A stretch of 64,000 nt of DNA from Lolium rigidum (Eukaryota > Streptophyta > Magnoliopsida > Poales > Poaceae). The stretch lies in NCBI RefSeq assembly GCF_022539505.1, contig NC_061510.1, forward strand, positions 36,729,047-36,793,046, given 5' to 3'. A program made the position numbers and the translations under genes. This document shows positions 1 to 11,647 of this stretch, piece by piece (position 1 is the stretch's first letter; the number at the start of each line of letters is the position of its first letter). The notes below the pieces were generated by a model. The model did no database searches and had not been told where the DNA came from. It saw nothing but the letters and a program-made list of their open reading frames with translations.

Positions 1-449
1 AAGGGATCGGCTTCGTCCTCATGGAGGGCGTCTCCTGCGGTATGGGCCAAGAAGTGCACGAAGTGACACCTTTGCTTCTCTAACACCTGGGAGACCCAGG
101 CGGATCTGCATTGGTCTTCCACCGTTTTCTCCTGCTCAGGGGCGGATTGGGTGGGTGTTGATTTTTTCAGATCTAAGGCGGAATCTTCCTTAGGAAGCTC
201 CTGCGACTCAGATCGGATCTTCGCGACAGCGTCTAGCTCAGCGGCGGTCGCGTCAGCGTTACTTACCAGAGCATTTCCGTCGGAATCGACGGTTTCGCCG
301 ATGAAGATGTGGATGCCGCCGATTGGGACGATGGAGAGCTTGACAGGGTTTGACCTAGCCGGAATCCAGAATTCGTCCGGAGGGACGATCGGAAAGTTCC
401 CGGCGTAAAGTACACGCCCCATAGCGATCGAGTCGTCGTAGTTTCCCAT
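1..449 (-). CDS. Gypsy retrotransposon gag-type ORF, N-terminal part (runs off left edge)
   Basis: Reading on the minus strand from the ATG at 449-447, the frame stays open to the left edge (about 149 codons) and starts MGNYDDSIAMGRVLYAG. It lies just downstream of a primer-binding site and an LTR on the same strand, which is where the first ORF of a Ty3/Gypsy element sits. The proline-rich start followed by a polar region (EEKTVEDQ-like stretch near residue 110) suits the N-terminal part of a plant Gypsy gag polyprotein, whose product would form the particle that packages element RNA. No zinc knuckle or protease is reached before the window ends. The gag assignment rests on position and general resemblance, not on a motif; a non-gag accessory ORF is possible. 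Confidence 0.6.
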   Translation of the reverse strand, partial: MGNYDDSIAMGRVLYAGNFPIVPPDEFWIPARSNPVKLSIVPIGGIHIFIGETVDSDGNALVSNADATAAELDAVAKIRSESQELPKEDSALDLKKSTPTQSAPEQEKTVEDQCRSAWVSQVLEKQRCHFVHFLAHTAGDALHEDEADP

Positions 450-486
450 GGCGGAGCCCTCCCGGTTCCGACCTCCAGACGCCTCA

Positions 487-505
487 GGCCCCACGGTGGG
501 CGCCA
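487..505 (-). other. Primer-binding site of the Gypsy element
   Basis: The minus strand reads TGGCGCCCACCGTGGGG from 505 leftwards, two bases inside the LTR end. TGGCGCCCACCGTGGGG is the usual priming sequence of a large group of grass Gypsy elements. It fixes the orientation of the element as minus and the inner end of its 5' LTR at about 508. Confidence 0.75.
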
Positions 506-507
506 AC

Positions 508-1047
508 TATCGTTGCTTAGTAGACGGTACCTCGGAGGAGGGATCCTCACGAGGGGGAAAAGAAGTAGGGGCCATAGGGCGGAGTGTCCTCGGGACGGTA
601 GTACGCGAGTTACCCAGCTTCGGAACACCTGCACGATGACAGGGCCTACTGCTGCTTGTCTGGAATTATCTGGGCGCTTTCGTGTTGTTACAATGGTTGT
701 GGTTGTCCCTCTAGGGCTCCCGGGATCCGGCTTATATAAACGCACGGATCTAGGGTTTACATGGAGAGTCCTAGCCGGATTACAGATTGCCTAAACTACG
801 GTACAATATCTTGCCGTGCACGTCAAGGATCCGCCTTCCATATACGTCGTACTGGATCCGGGTTCCTAATGGGCCTCCGCGGATCTGGGTTCCTCCGAAG
901 GTCGGTACGGATCCGGCTTACTGATCCTGGGCTGGACTTCATCCTCATGATCAACAGCAACTGGGCCGCCCGATGGGCCACATGCCACCATCACCGTCTA
1001 TGGGCCACCCGGGCTTGCCGGATCTTGGCAGTGTCGATGGTACACCC
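508..1047 (-). repeat. Gypsy 5' LTR, main part
   Basis: This is the R/U5 side and most of U3 of the minus-strand Gypsy LTR. The final bases before the primer-binding site read ATA on the minus strand where a terminal CA would be expected, so the end is probably mutated. It ends at 1047 with CACCC, the target duplicated when the Copia element inserted. The missing 24 bp with the LTR start are at 9651-9674. Confidence 0.7.
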
Positions 1048-2816
1048 TGTTGGAGATATGCCCAAGAGGCAATAATAAAATGGTTATTATAATATATCTT
1101 TGTGTTTATGATAATGTTTGCATACCATGCTATAATTGTATTAACCGAAACATTGATACATGTGTGTTATGTAAACAACAAGGAGTCCCTAGTAAGCCTC
1201 TTGTATAACTAGCTTGTTGATTAATGGATGATCATGGTTTCGTGATCATGAACATTGGATGTTATTAATAACAAGGTTATGTCATTAGGTGAATGATATA
1301 ATGGACACACACCCAAATGAGCGTAGCATAAGATCAAGTCATTAAGTTCAATTTGCTATAAGCTTTCGATACATAGTTGCCTTAGTCCTTCGACCATGAG
1401 ATCATGTAAATCACTTACACCGGAAGGGTACTTTGATTACATCAAACGTCATTGCGTAAATGGGTGACAATAAAGGTGGGATTAAGTATTTGGAAAGTGT
1501 GAGTTGAGGCATATGGATCAATAGTGGGATTTGTCCATCCCGATGACGGATAGATATACTCCGGGCCCTCTCGGTGGGATGTCATCTGATTAGCTTGCAA
1601 GCATATGAATGGTTCATAAGAGATCACATACCACGGTATGAGTAAAGAGTACTTGTCGGTAACGAGGTTGAACAAGGTATGGAGATACCGATGATCGAAC
1701 CTCGGACAAGTAAAATATCGCGTGACAAAGGGAATCGGCATCGTATGTAAATGGTTCAATCGATCACTAAGTCATCATTGAATATGTGGGAGCCATTATG
1801 GATCTCCAGATCCCGCTATTGGTTATTGCTCGGAGAGGAGTCTCGACCATGTCTGCATAGTTCGCGAACCGTAGGGTGACGCGCTTAAGGTTCGATGTCG
1901 CATAAATAGATTCGGAATATGAGTTGGAGTCCGAAGTTTTTGTTCGGAGTCTCGGATGGGATCCGGGACATCACGAGGAGGTCCGGAATGGTCCGGAGAA
2001 TAAGATTCATATATGGGAAGTCAATTTCCGGGGTTCGGGAAAAAGTCCGGTGTTTTGACCGGAGCTTCTAGAAGGTTCTAGAGGGCCACCAGTGGGCCCA
2101 CCACCCCGGGAGAGGCCACATAGGCGCCACATGGCATAGTGGGTCCTACCCACCATGATATGTGGGCCTAGGCCGGCCCCCCTTAGAGATAAGATCTATC
2201 TCTAGTTTAAATGGTTTAAATCTAGAGATAAGATCTATCTCCTAAAATAAATGGTTTAAATTAGGAGATAAGGGGGAAAACTTGGGGGAGGAGTTTGCCC
2301 CCCATGTGGCCGGCCAAAGGGGGTAGGTGGGCCCTAGGGGAAACCCTAGGCCGACCCCCCACCTATATAAAGAGGGGAGGGGGTGGCCGGCCAAGGCACC
2401 CCATCCAGAAACCCTGGCCGCCCCCTCTCTTCCTCCTCCATATGCTGCGCAGGCTTAGGCGAAGCCCTGCAGCAATTCTTCTCCACCACCACCACCACGC
2501 CGTCGTGCTGCTGGGATTCCGTGGAGATCTACCACACCTCCGCTGCCCGCTGGAACGGGGAGAGGAAGGGCTTCATCGACACCGTACGCGCGACCAGAGT
2601 ACGGAAGTGCTGCCGGATTGCGACGACGGGGATGATCGTCTACATCAACAACGAGATCTGATCTCGTAGGCTTTGGAAATCATCAAGGGTTAGTATCTTA
2701 TCAATCTCGTTGCTTCGATCTTGTAGATTAGATCTTGGGTGTTCCATAGATTAGATCTTGGATTTATTCGTCTTGCGGTAGGAAATTTTTTGTTTTCTAT
2801 GCTACGAACCCCATCA
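1048..2816 (+). repeat. 5' LTR of the Angela-like element
   Basis: The LTR is 1769 bp, begins TG and ends CA. It contains a TATATAA box at 2364-2370 and a transcribed leader-like GC-rich stretch after it. It also carries internal short palindromic blocks (AGAGATAAGATCTATCTC-like) around 2190-2270. It matches 7883-9650 almost base for base. Differences visible by eye cluster at CpG-type C/T changes and one-base indels around 2380-2620. Confidence 0.95.
2364..2372 (+). promoter_or_regulatory. LTR TATA box (5' copy)
   Basis: CCTATATAAAGAGG lies about 450 bp before the LTR end, the usual place for the U3/R promoter of Angela-type LTRs. It would drive genomic RNA of the element. Activity cannot be read from sequence. 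Confidence 0.6.
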
Positions 2817-2817
2817 G

Positions 2818-2829
2818 TGGTATCAGAGC
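2818..2829 (+). other. Copia primer-binding site (initiator Met tRNA)
   Basis: TGGTATCAGAGC follows the 5' LTR after a single base. It complements the 3' end of plant initiator methionine tRNA and is the standard priming site of Copia elements. Confidence 0.92.
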
Positions 2830-3607
2830 CATGTCTATGCATAGATCTGTTGCACGAGTAGAACACAATAGTTTTGTGGGCGTTGATGCTTTTGTTGCTT
2901 TAGTTTGTGCACTTTGCTTCTTGCGGGATGGTGGGATGAAGCGGCCCGGGCTAACTTTACATGACCGCGTCTCATGAGACTTGCTCCACGCTTGACATGC
3001 AACTTGTATTGCATAAGTGGCTTTGCGGGTGTCTGTCTCTCCCACCATAGTGAAGATTGTAATTTGCACTTCTATTGTCAACACTAGTATCGCCGTTGTG
3101 GTTCATGTTCGTAGGTAGATTGGATCTTACTCGAAAACCCTAAACCACGTAAAATATGCAAACCAAATTAGAGGCGTCTAACTTGTTTTTGCGAGGGTTT
3201 GGTGATGTGATATGGCCATGATGTGATGATGATTATATTTGATGTATGAGATGTTCATTATTGTATTATGGCAACCGGCAGGAGCCTAATGGTTGTCTTT
3301 AAATTTGTTAAGACCTGCGTGTCTATTCATCATGTAATAGCGTTATTTCAAGTAGTTGTTATAGTAGCTATAAGTGATGGACAACCATGAAGCGGCGCCA
3401 CGGACCTTGGTGCAATGCTGGTGATGATGGAGATCATGATAATGTGCTTGGAGATGGAGATCAAAAGCACAAGAAGAAAGGCCATATCATATCACATATT
3501 ATGAATTGCATGTGATGTTAATCCTTTATGCATCTTATCTTGCTTAGATCGCGACGGTAGCATTATAAGATGATCCCTCTCACTAAATATCAAGATAATA
3601 AAGTGTT

Positions 3608-3773
3608 CATCCTTAGTATGCACCGTTGCTAAGACTTGTCGTTTCGAAGCATCTCGTGATGATCGGGTGTGATAGACTCTACATGTGCATACAACGGGTG
3701 CAAGCCGATTTGCACACGCGGATACTAAGGTTGCCTTGACGAGCCTAGCATGTACAGACATGGTCTCGGAACA
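3608..3773 (+). repeat. Direct repeat inside the Copia leader, copy 1
   Basis: About 165 bp beginning CATCCTTAGTATGCACCGTT and ending near GACATGGTCTCGGA recur at 4465-4628 with scattered substitutions and a few small indels. The leader region of this element was thus duplicated or recombined after the family split. Confidence 0.85.
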
Positions 3774-4464
3774 CGGGATACCGAAAGGTAGAGCATGAGT
3801 CATATGAATGATATGATGAACACTTGGAGTGTTCGCCTTTGAATCTACATCTTTTCTCGTGATGATCGGACTTGGTGTAGTGGATTTGGTTCGTGTAATC
3901 ACTAAGACAATGCGAGGGATGTTGTTTTGAGTGGGAGTTCACCTAGTTAATTGAAGAATTAAAAATGAACTCAAATTATCATGAACATAGTCTGAATAGT
4001 ATTTTGAATTAAATTTGTAGAATTGGCATCCGTTTTCTACCATACGCTAGTCTTGTAATTGAGATAGAAATATTGTTAAGTCTGACAAGTAACTTTACGG
4101 ACTGGTACCGTATTGTTAAAGAATCAAGATATGATTAAGTCCTAATGCAAACTTTTAGTAAACCTCACATTGATGATTCAAAGAGCAATGGTTTCAATTA
4201 GTACCTTAAATCATCTTGTCTCCGTGAAACTTGAAGTTCAAATCCGTTTGAAAAGTAAGGAGCTGAAAATTTTGTTTTCGGAAATGAGCAAGGTATGAGA
4301 TATATGTGATATCTAAGACCTTATTGCAAGATGATAGAATATAATCTAGTGAGACTACATAAACTCATAAGTTTTATGGGAATGTACGAAGGTTGAAGAT
4401 GCTAGGCATCCCAATCCTCCAACTAGTTGGGCACTAACGATATTCGCATATCCATGAAGTGATC

Positions 4465-4628
4465 GTCCTTAGTATGCACCGTTGCTAAGACTCGTCGCTT
4501 CGAAGCATCTCATGATGATCGGGTGTTATAGATTCTACGTGTGCATACAACGGGTGCAAGCCAGATTTGCACATGCGAATACTAAGGTTAAACTTTACGA
4601 GCCTAGCATGTACAGACATGGTCTCGGA
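4465..4628 (+). repeat. Direct repeat inside the Copia leader, copy 2
   Basis: This is the second copy of the block at 3608-3773, starting CGTCCTTAGTATGCACCGTT. About 690 bp of unrelated AT-rich sequence separates the two copies. The repeat is a candidate template-switch scar. Confidence 0.85.
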
Positions 4629-7600
4629 AAGTCGTCATGATTTGATGGATAAAATTATGAGTGAAATTGTTCATTACATTAAAAGGTTACTAATAGTGAA
4701 ATCTAGAACACTTGTCATGTGATGGTCAACTTCAAGGTAAGAACCTCAAGGTTATTGGTATTTGACCAATGGACCTAGAAGTTATTGAAGGTGAAGTGTT
4801 CTCCGAGAATGAGGAAAGATAAAAGAGAAACTACAAAAGATATTTTGGCGAAAACAAAGAAAAGACTAGAAAGTCTAGCTCGGGTGTATATAGATGATAT
4901 ACATGTTATGGATGTATTCCTTGTTTGGTCACACAATGAAATTCTTGGGTAATTGTACCATATTGGTTGGTATGAGGTGTCATACAAGAGAACGCAATAC
5001 AAGAATACAATGGCCTAAGTGATCGACAAGGAATATGGTAGAAATGCACGTCTGGAACAAAATAAAGTGTTATTGTGTTCGTCGTTGGCATTTTATCTAG
5101 CCCTTCGGATTTTATAATAAAGAACTTTACAATGGTTGTTATGTTCTAGTCAAATGAAAACAATGAGTTGTTCAATTATGACATATTCCATGTACGATGG
5201 ATAAGTTATTATAAATCTTTATGGTGAAGCACACATGCATAACACTGACGTTAAAATGCCATAAGGCAAATGATATGAATTCCACTCATTAGTGGAACCG
5301 CCATTTAGGTCATGTTAGAAAGGAACGCATGAAGGAACTCCATTTGAATGGATTTTTGGAGTCATATGATTTTGAATCATTTGGCGCTTGCAAATCTCTT
5401 CTAAAGAGAATGATTTAAATACCGTTCATAGGCCAAGAGTTGAACGGGCAACTAACTTAGTGGAAACATACATGATGATGTATATGGTTCACTGGGCATA
5501 GTTGTGTGCGGGAGATTCTTCTACTTCATGAAAACTTCTAACAATGAATTGAGTATATATATGTGGATATATTCGATAAAGGAAGAAGTTTGAAAACATT
5601 TGAATGGATTCAAATAAGTTTCAACATGAAGTAAAAATCATCGTAATAGAAAAGTCAAATATCTATGATTGGATCATGGTGGAAATATTTGAATTACGAG
5701 TTTTAGCAAACATCTAAGAGAGTTATGAAATTGTTCTACAACCTCACGTTTCTTGGAGTATCATAATGATGACGGAGTATCCAAGAGACGTATCCAAACC
5801 TTGTTGGATTAATGATGAGATAATATAAAATGATGCCATTATATTTTTTGTGAATTATGCTTTAGAGACTACCGCTTTTACACTGAATAGAGCATCATCA
5901 TGATCCATTGAAATGACACCATACGAGTTATGGCATGGGTATAAACCCTAAATAGTCCTTTCTTAAATTTTGGTATGCATAGCATAAGTAAATGAGTTTA
6001 CAACCAAAATCGGATAAATGTCTTTGTTGATTATCCCATGAAATTGATTGGGAATTCTTTCCACTATGAAGTCAAAGACAAAAGTGTTTGTCGATGTTTC
6101 TTACTTATTTCAAAGAAATTGTTCCTAGCGAACTATTTGAGTGGGAGGACAATGAAACTTGATAAGGTTTATGAAACTGAGCATGATGATCAGAGTAGCA
6201 CAACATCGGAAATGGTTCCGGAAGCAGCTACGAAGATCATGGCTCCCATGTCTACAAAGTGTTATAGTCATGGAGATCAAAGTAATTATTGAACCTTGTA
6301 GATGTGGTTTATTTTGTGATCAAATAAATGATTTGTGGACAAAGGATTGTTTTTTGAACAATGATAAACCAACTACATACAAAGAAGTTATGATGGGCCA
6401 CGACTCCGTTAAAATGGCTATGCGCCATGAAATCCAAGATAGATGAGTACTTTTTGAAAGCATATGGATCTATAAAATAGATGGACTTGGATGGAATATC
6501 CTCAAAGAAGCTTGACTTATCGAAAAGTTGTTTACAACAAAGTTCAAAGAGTTGACTACGATAAGATTAGATCTTCCGTGGCAATGCTTATAGTCTATGT
6601 GGATTATTCTAGTAGTCGCTACATATTTCTTTTATGAGATATGATAGTAGGATGGCAGAAATACATTCCTTACCGAAGTGTGTATGAAGGATGTATACTA
6701 GATACAACCAAGAGTTTTGCTGGTCCGTGGAATACTAGATAGGTATACAAATTTCAATTGGATGAAGTGAGTATCGCGGAGTTGGAATCTTCACCGGATG
6801 AAATAATCAAAGAGTTTTGATTTCATCAGAAACGATGAAGATGCTTGCATTTGCAAGAAATTAAGTGGGAGCGCTGAGACATATTTGTAATACTTTATGT
6901 AGATGACATATCGTTGATTATAAATAGTGTAATTATAAAATTGATCAAAAGGTTTCATTGAGAATTAACATCAATGAAAGGATATGGATTGAAACATATT
7001 TAGTGTCAAGATCTATGAAGATAGATTGAAACACATAATAAGTTTAAGTCAAAGTACATAGAATGAATATTGAAGTGGTTCAATATAAAAATATTAAGAA
7101 GGTGTTCTTTTCATGTGAAGGTTTAACAAGACTTGAGTGTATTTGACACTCGATGAGTAAATATACATGAGTGATTTCAGATCACGAATAATATGTACGA
7201 AGTCAGATGTCCTGTGCTCTAAAGTGTTACGAGCATATACCGGAATGATTCATGTAATGATCATTGGACAACGAGTAAGAATATCCCCGAGTGCTTTAGA
7301 AGAACCAAGGGTATATATATAGTTTTTGTATGGGGTAATGACAAACAAATCGCTGTAAGGTGTTGCACCGATATTGTTTTGATCACATATGAGAATAAAA
7401 TTTCAATCTCAATTAGGCTAAGTGTTATTTAAAAGGTAGCACAATGAGCTAGAATATGTCTATGCTAGATTTAGATGAGTTCTAAATATTGTGACGGATT
7501 CTACAAATGAAGGCAGAGTATGTCATTGTTTTGACAATGACCGATGATGTTAAGTCGAGGAGTTCTTTGAGAACTTGGTGTAGTTCCGACAGTGTCAGAA

Positions 7601-7870
7601 CTTTGAAGCTATATTGTGTGTGACAATATTAGTGACTTATTTCAGACCGCGGAATTAAGGTTACACCAGAGGACTAAGCATATACAATTAATGCCGACTC
7701 ATTTGGAAAATGAGTGATGCGTTGAGACGCAAATGAATTGCATAATACATACGTTTCTGAGCATGTCAGATCCGTTGACTAAAACCTCTCCCGTGAGCAA
7801 AACATGATAAGCACCAGAAGGCCAAGGTGTCATATCTTTACATATGTAAACTAGATTATTGACTCTAGTG

Positions 7871-7882
7871 CAAGTGGGAGAC
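7871..7882 (+). other. Polypurine tract of the Angela-like element
   Basis: CAAGTGGGAGAC lies immediately before the 3' LTR, as in all Angela-type elements. It primes plus-strand DNA. The next bases read TCGTTGG rather than TGTTGG, a one-base insertion at the LTR start. Confidence 0.85.
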
Positions 7883-9650
7883 TCGTTGGAGATATGCCCA
7901 AGAGGCAATAATAAAATGGTTATTATAATATATCTTTGTGTTTATGATAATGTTTGCATACCATGCTATAATTGTATTAACCGAAACATTGATACATGTG
8001 TGTTATGTAAACAACAAGGAGTCCCTAGTAAGCCTCTTGTATAACTAGCTTGTTGATTAATGGATGATCATGGTTTCGTGATCATGAACATTGGATGTTA
8101 TTAATAACAAGGTTATGTCATTAGGTGAATGATATAATGGACACACACCCAAATGAGCGTAGCATAAGATCAAGTCATTAAGTTCAATTTGCTATAAGCT
8201 TTCGATACATAGTTGCCTTAGTCCTTCGACCATGAGATCATGTAAATCACTTACACCGGAAGGGTACTTTGATTACATCAAACGTCATTGCGTAAATGGG
8301 TGACAATAAAGGTGGGATTAAGTATTTGGAAAGTGTGAGTTGAGGCATATGGATCAATAGTGGGATTTATCCATCCTGATGACGGATAGATATACTCTGG
8401 GCCCTCTCGGTGGGATGTCATCTGATTAGCTTGCAAGCATATGAATGGTTCATAAGAGATCACATACCACGGTACGAGTAAAGAGTACTTGTCGGTAACG
8501 AGGTTGAACAAGGTATGGAGATACCGATGATCGAACCTCGGACAAGTAAAATATCGCGTGACAAAGGGAATCGGCATCATATGTAAATGGTTCAATCGAT
8601 CACTAAGTCATCGTTGAATATGTGGGAGCCATTATGGATCTCCAGATCCCGCTATTGGTTATTGCTCGGAGAGGAGTCTCGACCATGTCTGCATAGTTCG
8701 CGAACCGTAGGGTGACGCGCTTAAGGTTCGATGTCGCATAAATAGATTCGGAATATGAGTTGGAGTCCGAAGTTTTTGTTCGGAGTCTCGGATGGGATCC
8801 GGGACATCACGAGGAGGTCCGGAATGGTCCGGAGAATAAGATTCATATATGGGAAGTCAATTTCCGGGGTTCGGGAAAAAGTCCGGTGTTTTGACCGGAG
8901 CTTCTAGAAGGTTCTAGAGGGCCACCAGTGGGCCCACCACCCCGGGAGAGGCCACATAGGCGCCACATGGCATAGTGGGTCCTACCCACCATGATATGTG
9001 GGCCTAGGCCGGCCCCCCTTAGAGATAAGATCTATCTCTAGTTTAAATGGTTTAAATCTAGAGATAAGATCTATCTCCTAAAATAAATGGTTTAAATTAG
9101 GAGATAAGGGGGAAAACTTGGGGGAGGAGTTTGCCCCCCATGTGGCCGGCCAAAGGGGGTAGGTGGGCCCTAGGGGAAACCCTAGGCCGACCCCCCACCT
9201 ATATAAAGAGGGAGGGGGTGGCCGGCCAAGGCACCCCATCCGAAACCCCGGCCGCCCCTCTCTTCCTCCTCCATATGCTGCGCGAGGCTTAGGCGAAGCC
9301 CTGCGAGCAATTCTTCTCCACCACCACCACCACGCCGTCGTGCTGCTGGGATTCCGTGGAGATCTACCACACCTCCGCTGCCCGCTGGAACGGGGAGAGG
9401 AAGGGCTTCATCGACACCGTACGCGCGACCGAGTACGGAAGTGCTGCCGGATTGCAGCACTGGGGATGATCGTCTACATCAACAACGAGATCTGATCTCG
9501 TAGGCTTTGGAAATCATCAAGGGTTAGTATCTTATCAATCTCGTTGCTTCGATCTTGTAGATTAGATCTTGGGTGTTCCATAGATTAGATCTTGGATTTA
9601 TTCGTCTTGCGGTAGGAAAATTTTTGTTTTCTATGCTACGAACCCCATCA
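7883..9650 (+). repeat. 3' LTR of the Angela-like element
   Basis: The LTR is 1768 bp and near-identical to 1048-2816. It begins TCGTTGG (an extra C against the 5' copy) and ends CCCATCA, followed directly by the duplicated target CACCC. A TATATAAA box is at 9200-9207. The high similarity to the 5' LTR indicates a recent insertion relative to the surrounding elements. Confidence 0.95.
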
Positions 9651-9674
9651 CACCCATGAAGTATACCCACAACA
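9651..9674 (-). repeat. Start of the Gypsy LTR beyond the Copia insertion
   Basis: On the minus strand this reads TGTTGTGGGTATACTTCATG and then GGTG, the first 24 bases of the Gypsy LTR whose remainder lies at 508-1047. The terminal TG at 9674-9673 marks where the Gypsy element entered the older Copia LTR. Confidence 0.75.
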
Positions 9675-10821
9675 CTACCTTTGGTGGGAAACCTACTCAA
9701 GATGGGAGTCCCACTCTAGGTGGGATTCCCACCTTTCCTTGAGGGAGGGTGGCCGGCCACCCTCCGGGACTCCACCTTCCATAGTGCCTTTCTTCCGGAC
9801 TTTTCTAGAACCTTCCATAAATGCACCGGATCATTTCCAAACTTGGAATATGACTTCCTATATATGAATCTTATTCTCCGGACCATTCCGGAACTCCTCG
9901 TGATGTCCTGGATCCCATCCGAGACTCCGAACAAAACTTCGAACTCCATTCCATATTCCATATCTACTCAAACGACATCAAACCTTAAGTGTGTCACCCT
10001 ACGGTTCGCGAACTATGCGGACATGGTTGAGACTTCTCTCCGACCAATAACCAATAGCGGGATCTGGAGATCCATAATGGCTCCCACATATTCAACGATG
10101 ACTTAGTGATTGATTGAACCATTTACATACGATACCGATTCCCTTTGTCACGCGATATTTTACTTGTCCGAGGTTTGATCATCGGTATCACGATACCTTG
10201 TTCAACCTCGTCTCCTGACAAGTACTCTTTACTCGTACCGTGGTATGTGGTCTCTTATGAACCATTCATATGCTTGCAAGCTAATTAGACTACATTCCAC
10301 CGAGAGGGCCCAGAGTATATCTATCCGTCATTGGGATGGACAAATCCCACTGTTGATCCATATGCCTCAACTCATACTTTCAGGATACCTAATCCCACCT
10401 TTATAACCACCCATTTACGCAGTGACATTTGATGTAATCAAAGTACCCTTCCGGCATAAGTGATTTATATGATCTCATGGTCGAAAGGACTAGGTAACTA
10501 TGAATCGAAAGCTTATAGCAAATAAACTTAATGACGTGATCTTATGCTACGCTTAATTGGGTGTGTCCATTACATCATTCACATAATGATATAACCTTGT
10601 CATTAATAACATCCAATGTTCATGATCACGAAACGATGATCATCTATTAATCAACAAGCTAGTTATACAAGAGGCTTACTAGGGACTTCTTGTTGTTTAC
10701 ATAACACACATGTATCAATGTTTCGGTCAATACAATTATAGCATGGTATATAAACATTTATCATAAACACAAAGATATATAATAACCAATTTATTATTGC
10801 CTCTTGGGCATATATCCAACA
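9675..10821 (-). repeat. Older Angela-type Copia LTR (minus), truncated by the Gypsy insertion
   Basis: Read on the minus strand from 10821, it begins TGTTGGATATATGCCCAAGA and follows the Angela LTR sequence for about 1.15 kb before the Gypsy element interrupts it at 9675. It is clearly more diverged than the two plus-strand LTRs. No purine tract follows its start on the right, so this is either the 5' LTR of a minus-strand element or a solo LTR. The host junction is then at 10822. Confidence 0.85.
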
Positions 10822-11254
10822 TGATGCAGAGGTCATCAGCTAGCTCAATGAAGCAACAGATACAATTGGGCGGCATAACTGTTTCGAAATTCGAACTAAA
10901 GTCAGATCATATTGTAATCAAGGTTGATATATGCCGGTACAGGGCGAGCCAAGCAACAAAACGAATCACAAATAAACTGATAGCCGGCCGCTCCAGATCA
11001 GAGAAATGCTTATCCGGATCTCCGGGCTACGGTCTCCGAACCAACCCAAAGGGCGAGCGGATGTGCCGCACCACGGGCATGGGATGGTGAAAACTGTCTA
11101 CGACATGTTAAATTTGTGTGTATAGCAGTTGGATGGTGAAGTTTGCCAGAATTTGTTGACTGGCACTACTACTACTATCAAACTTCTATTCCTTCATATC
11201 TAAGCTGACAAGTGACAGGAAATTTTATGCAGGCACAAAGGGTAGCACAGCGAA
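10822..11254. other. Gene-free flank, nothing recognised
   Basis: This is unique-looking, moderately AT-rich sequence right of the old Copia LTR. A short stretch around 11030-11090 is GC-rich. No coding frame, repeat or RNA gene was recognised. Confidence 0.4.
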
Positions 11255-11647
11255 ACATGTTCCCAAGCGCGCGCACACACCTTTGGTTCTGCCAAAACCT
11301 TAAGCTGCCGGTTCATCTAGATCGGTTGCAACATTCATATAAACTTCTCAGTTCTCAGGATTATCCAGAACATTGATAGAGAACTTACCAAACTGAACAT
11401 ATATGACGGAGAGGGATGAAGTATCATCGCTAGCAAATAACAACAGATCTGTGATTTTGTACTCATTCTGTTTAAGAATACAACAGTCTGAGCTCCGAAG
11501 GATCATGATTTGGATGTTGCACTATAAAAAAACAGGAACTTCAATTGATAAAAGTCCACAACAAATGGTCTGCTCATCCTGTCAAAAAAACAGGAACATT
11601 GATACAAAACCTACCAGATTGAACAAATATGACGGATAAGGATAAAA
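11255..11647 (-). repeat. Unidentified coding-like repeat, units 1 and start of 2
   Basis: These are degenerate copies of a unit that recurs at 12168-12260, 19440-19690, 19780-20130 and 20340-20640. On the minus strand each unit can be read, with breaks, as a protein-like stretch with the shared pattern ICDDTSS, IIYVQS, KFSINVLDNS. In unit 1 the trace ASDDTSSLSVIYVQFGKF is visible. Unit 2 starts near 11581 and is broken at 11647 by a LINE insertion. The family was not recognised. The units could be decayed exons of a repeated gene or part of an unknown element. Confidence 0.55.

Larger units (their letters stand above)
1..1047 (-). mobile_element. Gypsy LTR retrotransposon (minus), left part; split by the Copia insertion
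   Basis: The order on the minus strand is LTR, primer-binding site, gag-like ORF. The LTR occupies 508-1047 and continues after the nested Copia element at 9651-9674, where it begins TGTTGTGGGTATACTTCATG. Joining across the Copia element and removing one CACCC copy gives a continuous LTR of roughly 560 bp. A TATATAA-type box lies at about 731-738. The rest of the element is outside the window to the left. The element sits inside an older Copia LTR at 9675-10821. Confidence 0.75.
2830..7870 (+). pseudogene. Degenerate gag-pol region of the Angela-like element
   Basis: No long frame survives, but Copia polyprotein pieces can be read in order through many stops and shifts. Near 5290-5410 is a pre-integrase block (trace of HxRLGHVRKERMKELHLNGF). 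Around 6140-6300 is the poorly conserved linker. At 6896-6907 is the reverse transcriptase motif YVDD. Near 7620-7800 is the RNase H/C-terminal tail ending in SDPLTK before the purine tract. Gag and protease are not recognisable. The protein could not be made as it stands; any transposition needed proteins supplied by a relative. Confidence 0.85.
1048..9650 (+). mobile_element. Angela/BARE-type Copia LTR retrotransposon, structurally complete, coding region ruined
   Basis: Two long LTRs (1048-2816 and 7883-9650), a tRNA-Met primer-binding site, a purine tract before the 3' LTR and a perfect 5-bp target duplication CACCC (1043-1047 and 9651-9655) define a complete 8.6 kb insertion. The LTR start TGTTGGAGATATGCCC and end CTACGAACCCCATCA are those of the Angela/WIS/BARE group of Triticeae. 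The LTRs differ at only a small number of positions by eye. The 5.07 kb interior carries no long reading frame, although Copia integrase and reverse transcriptase remnants are recognisable in order. The element is therefore non-autonomous. Confidence 0.93.

Noticed and set aside
2295..2669. Open frames inside the Copia LTRs (also 9163-9495)
   Set aside because: They lie in the LTR leader, are low-complexity, and are not shared intact between the two LTRs.
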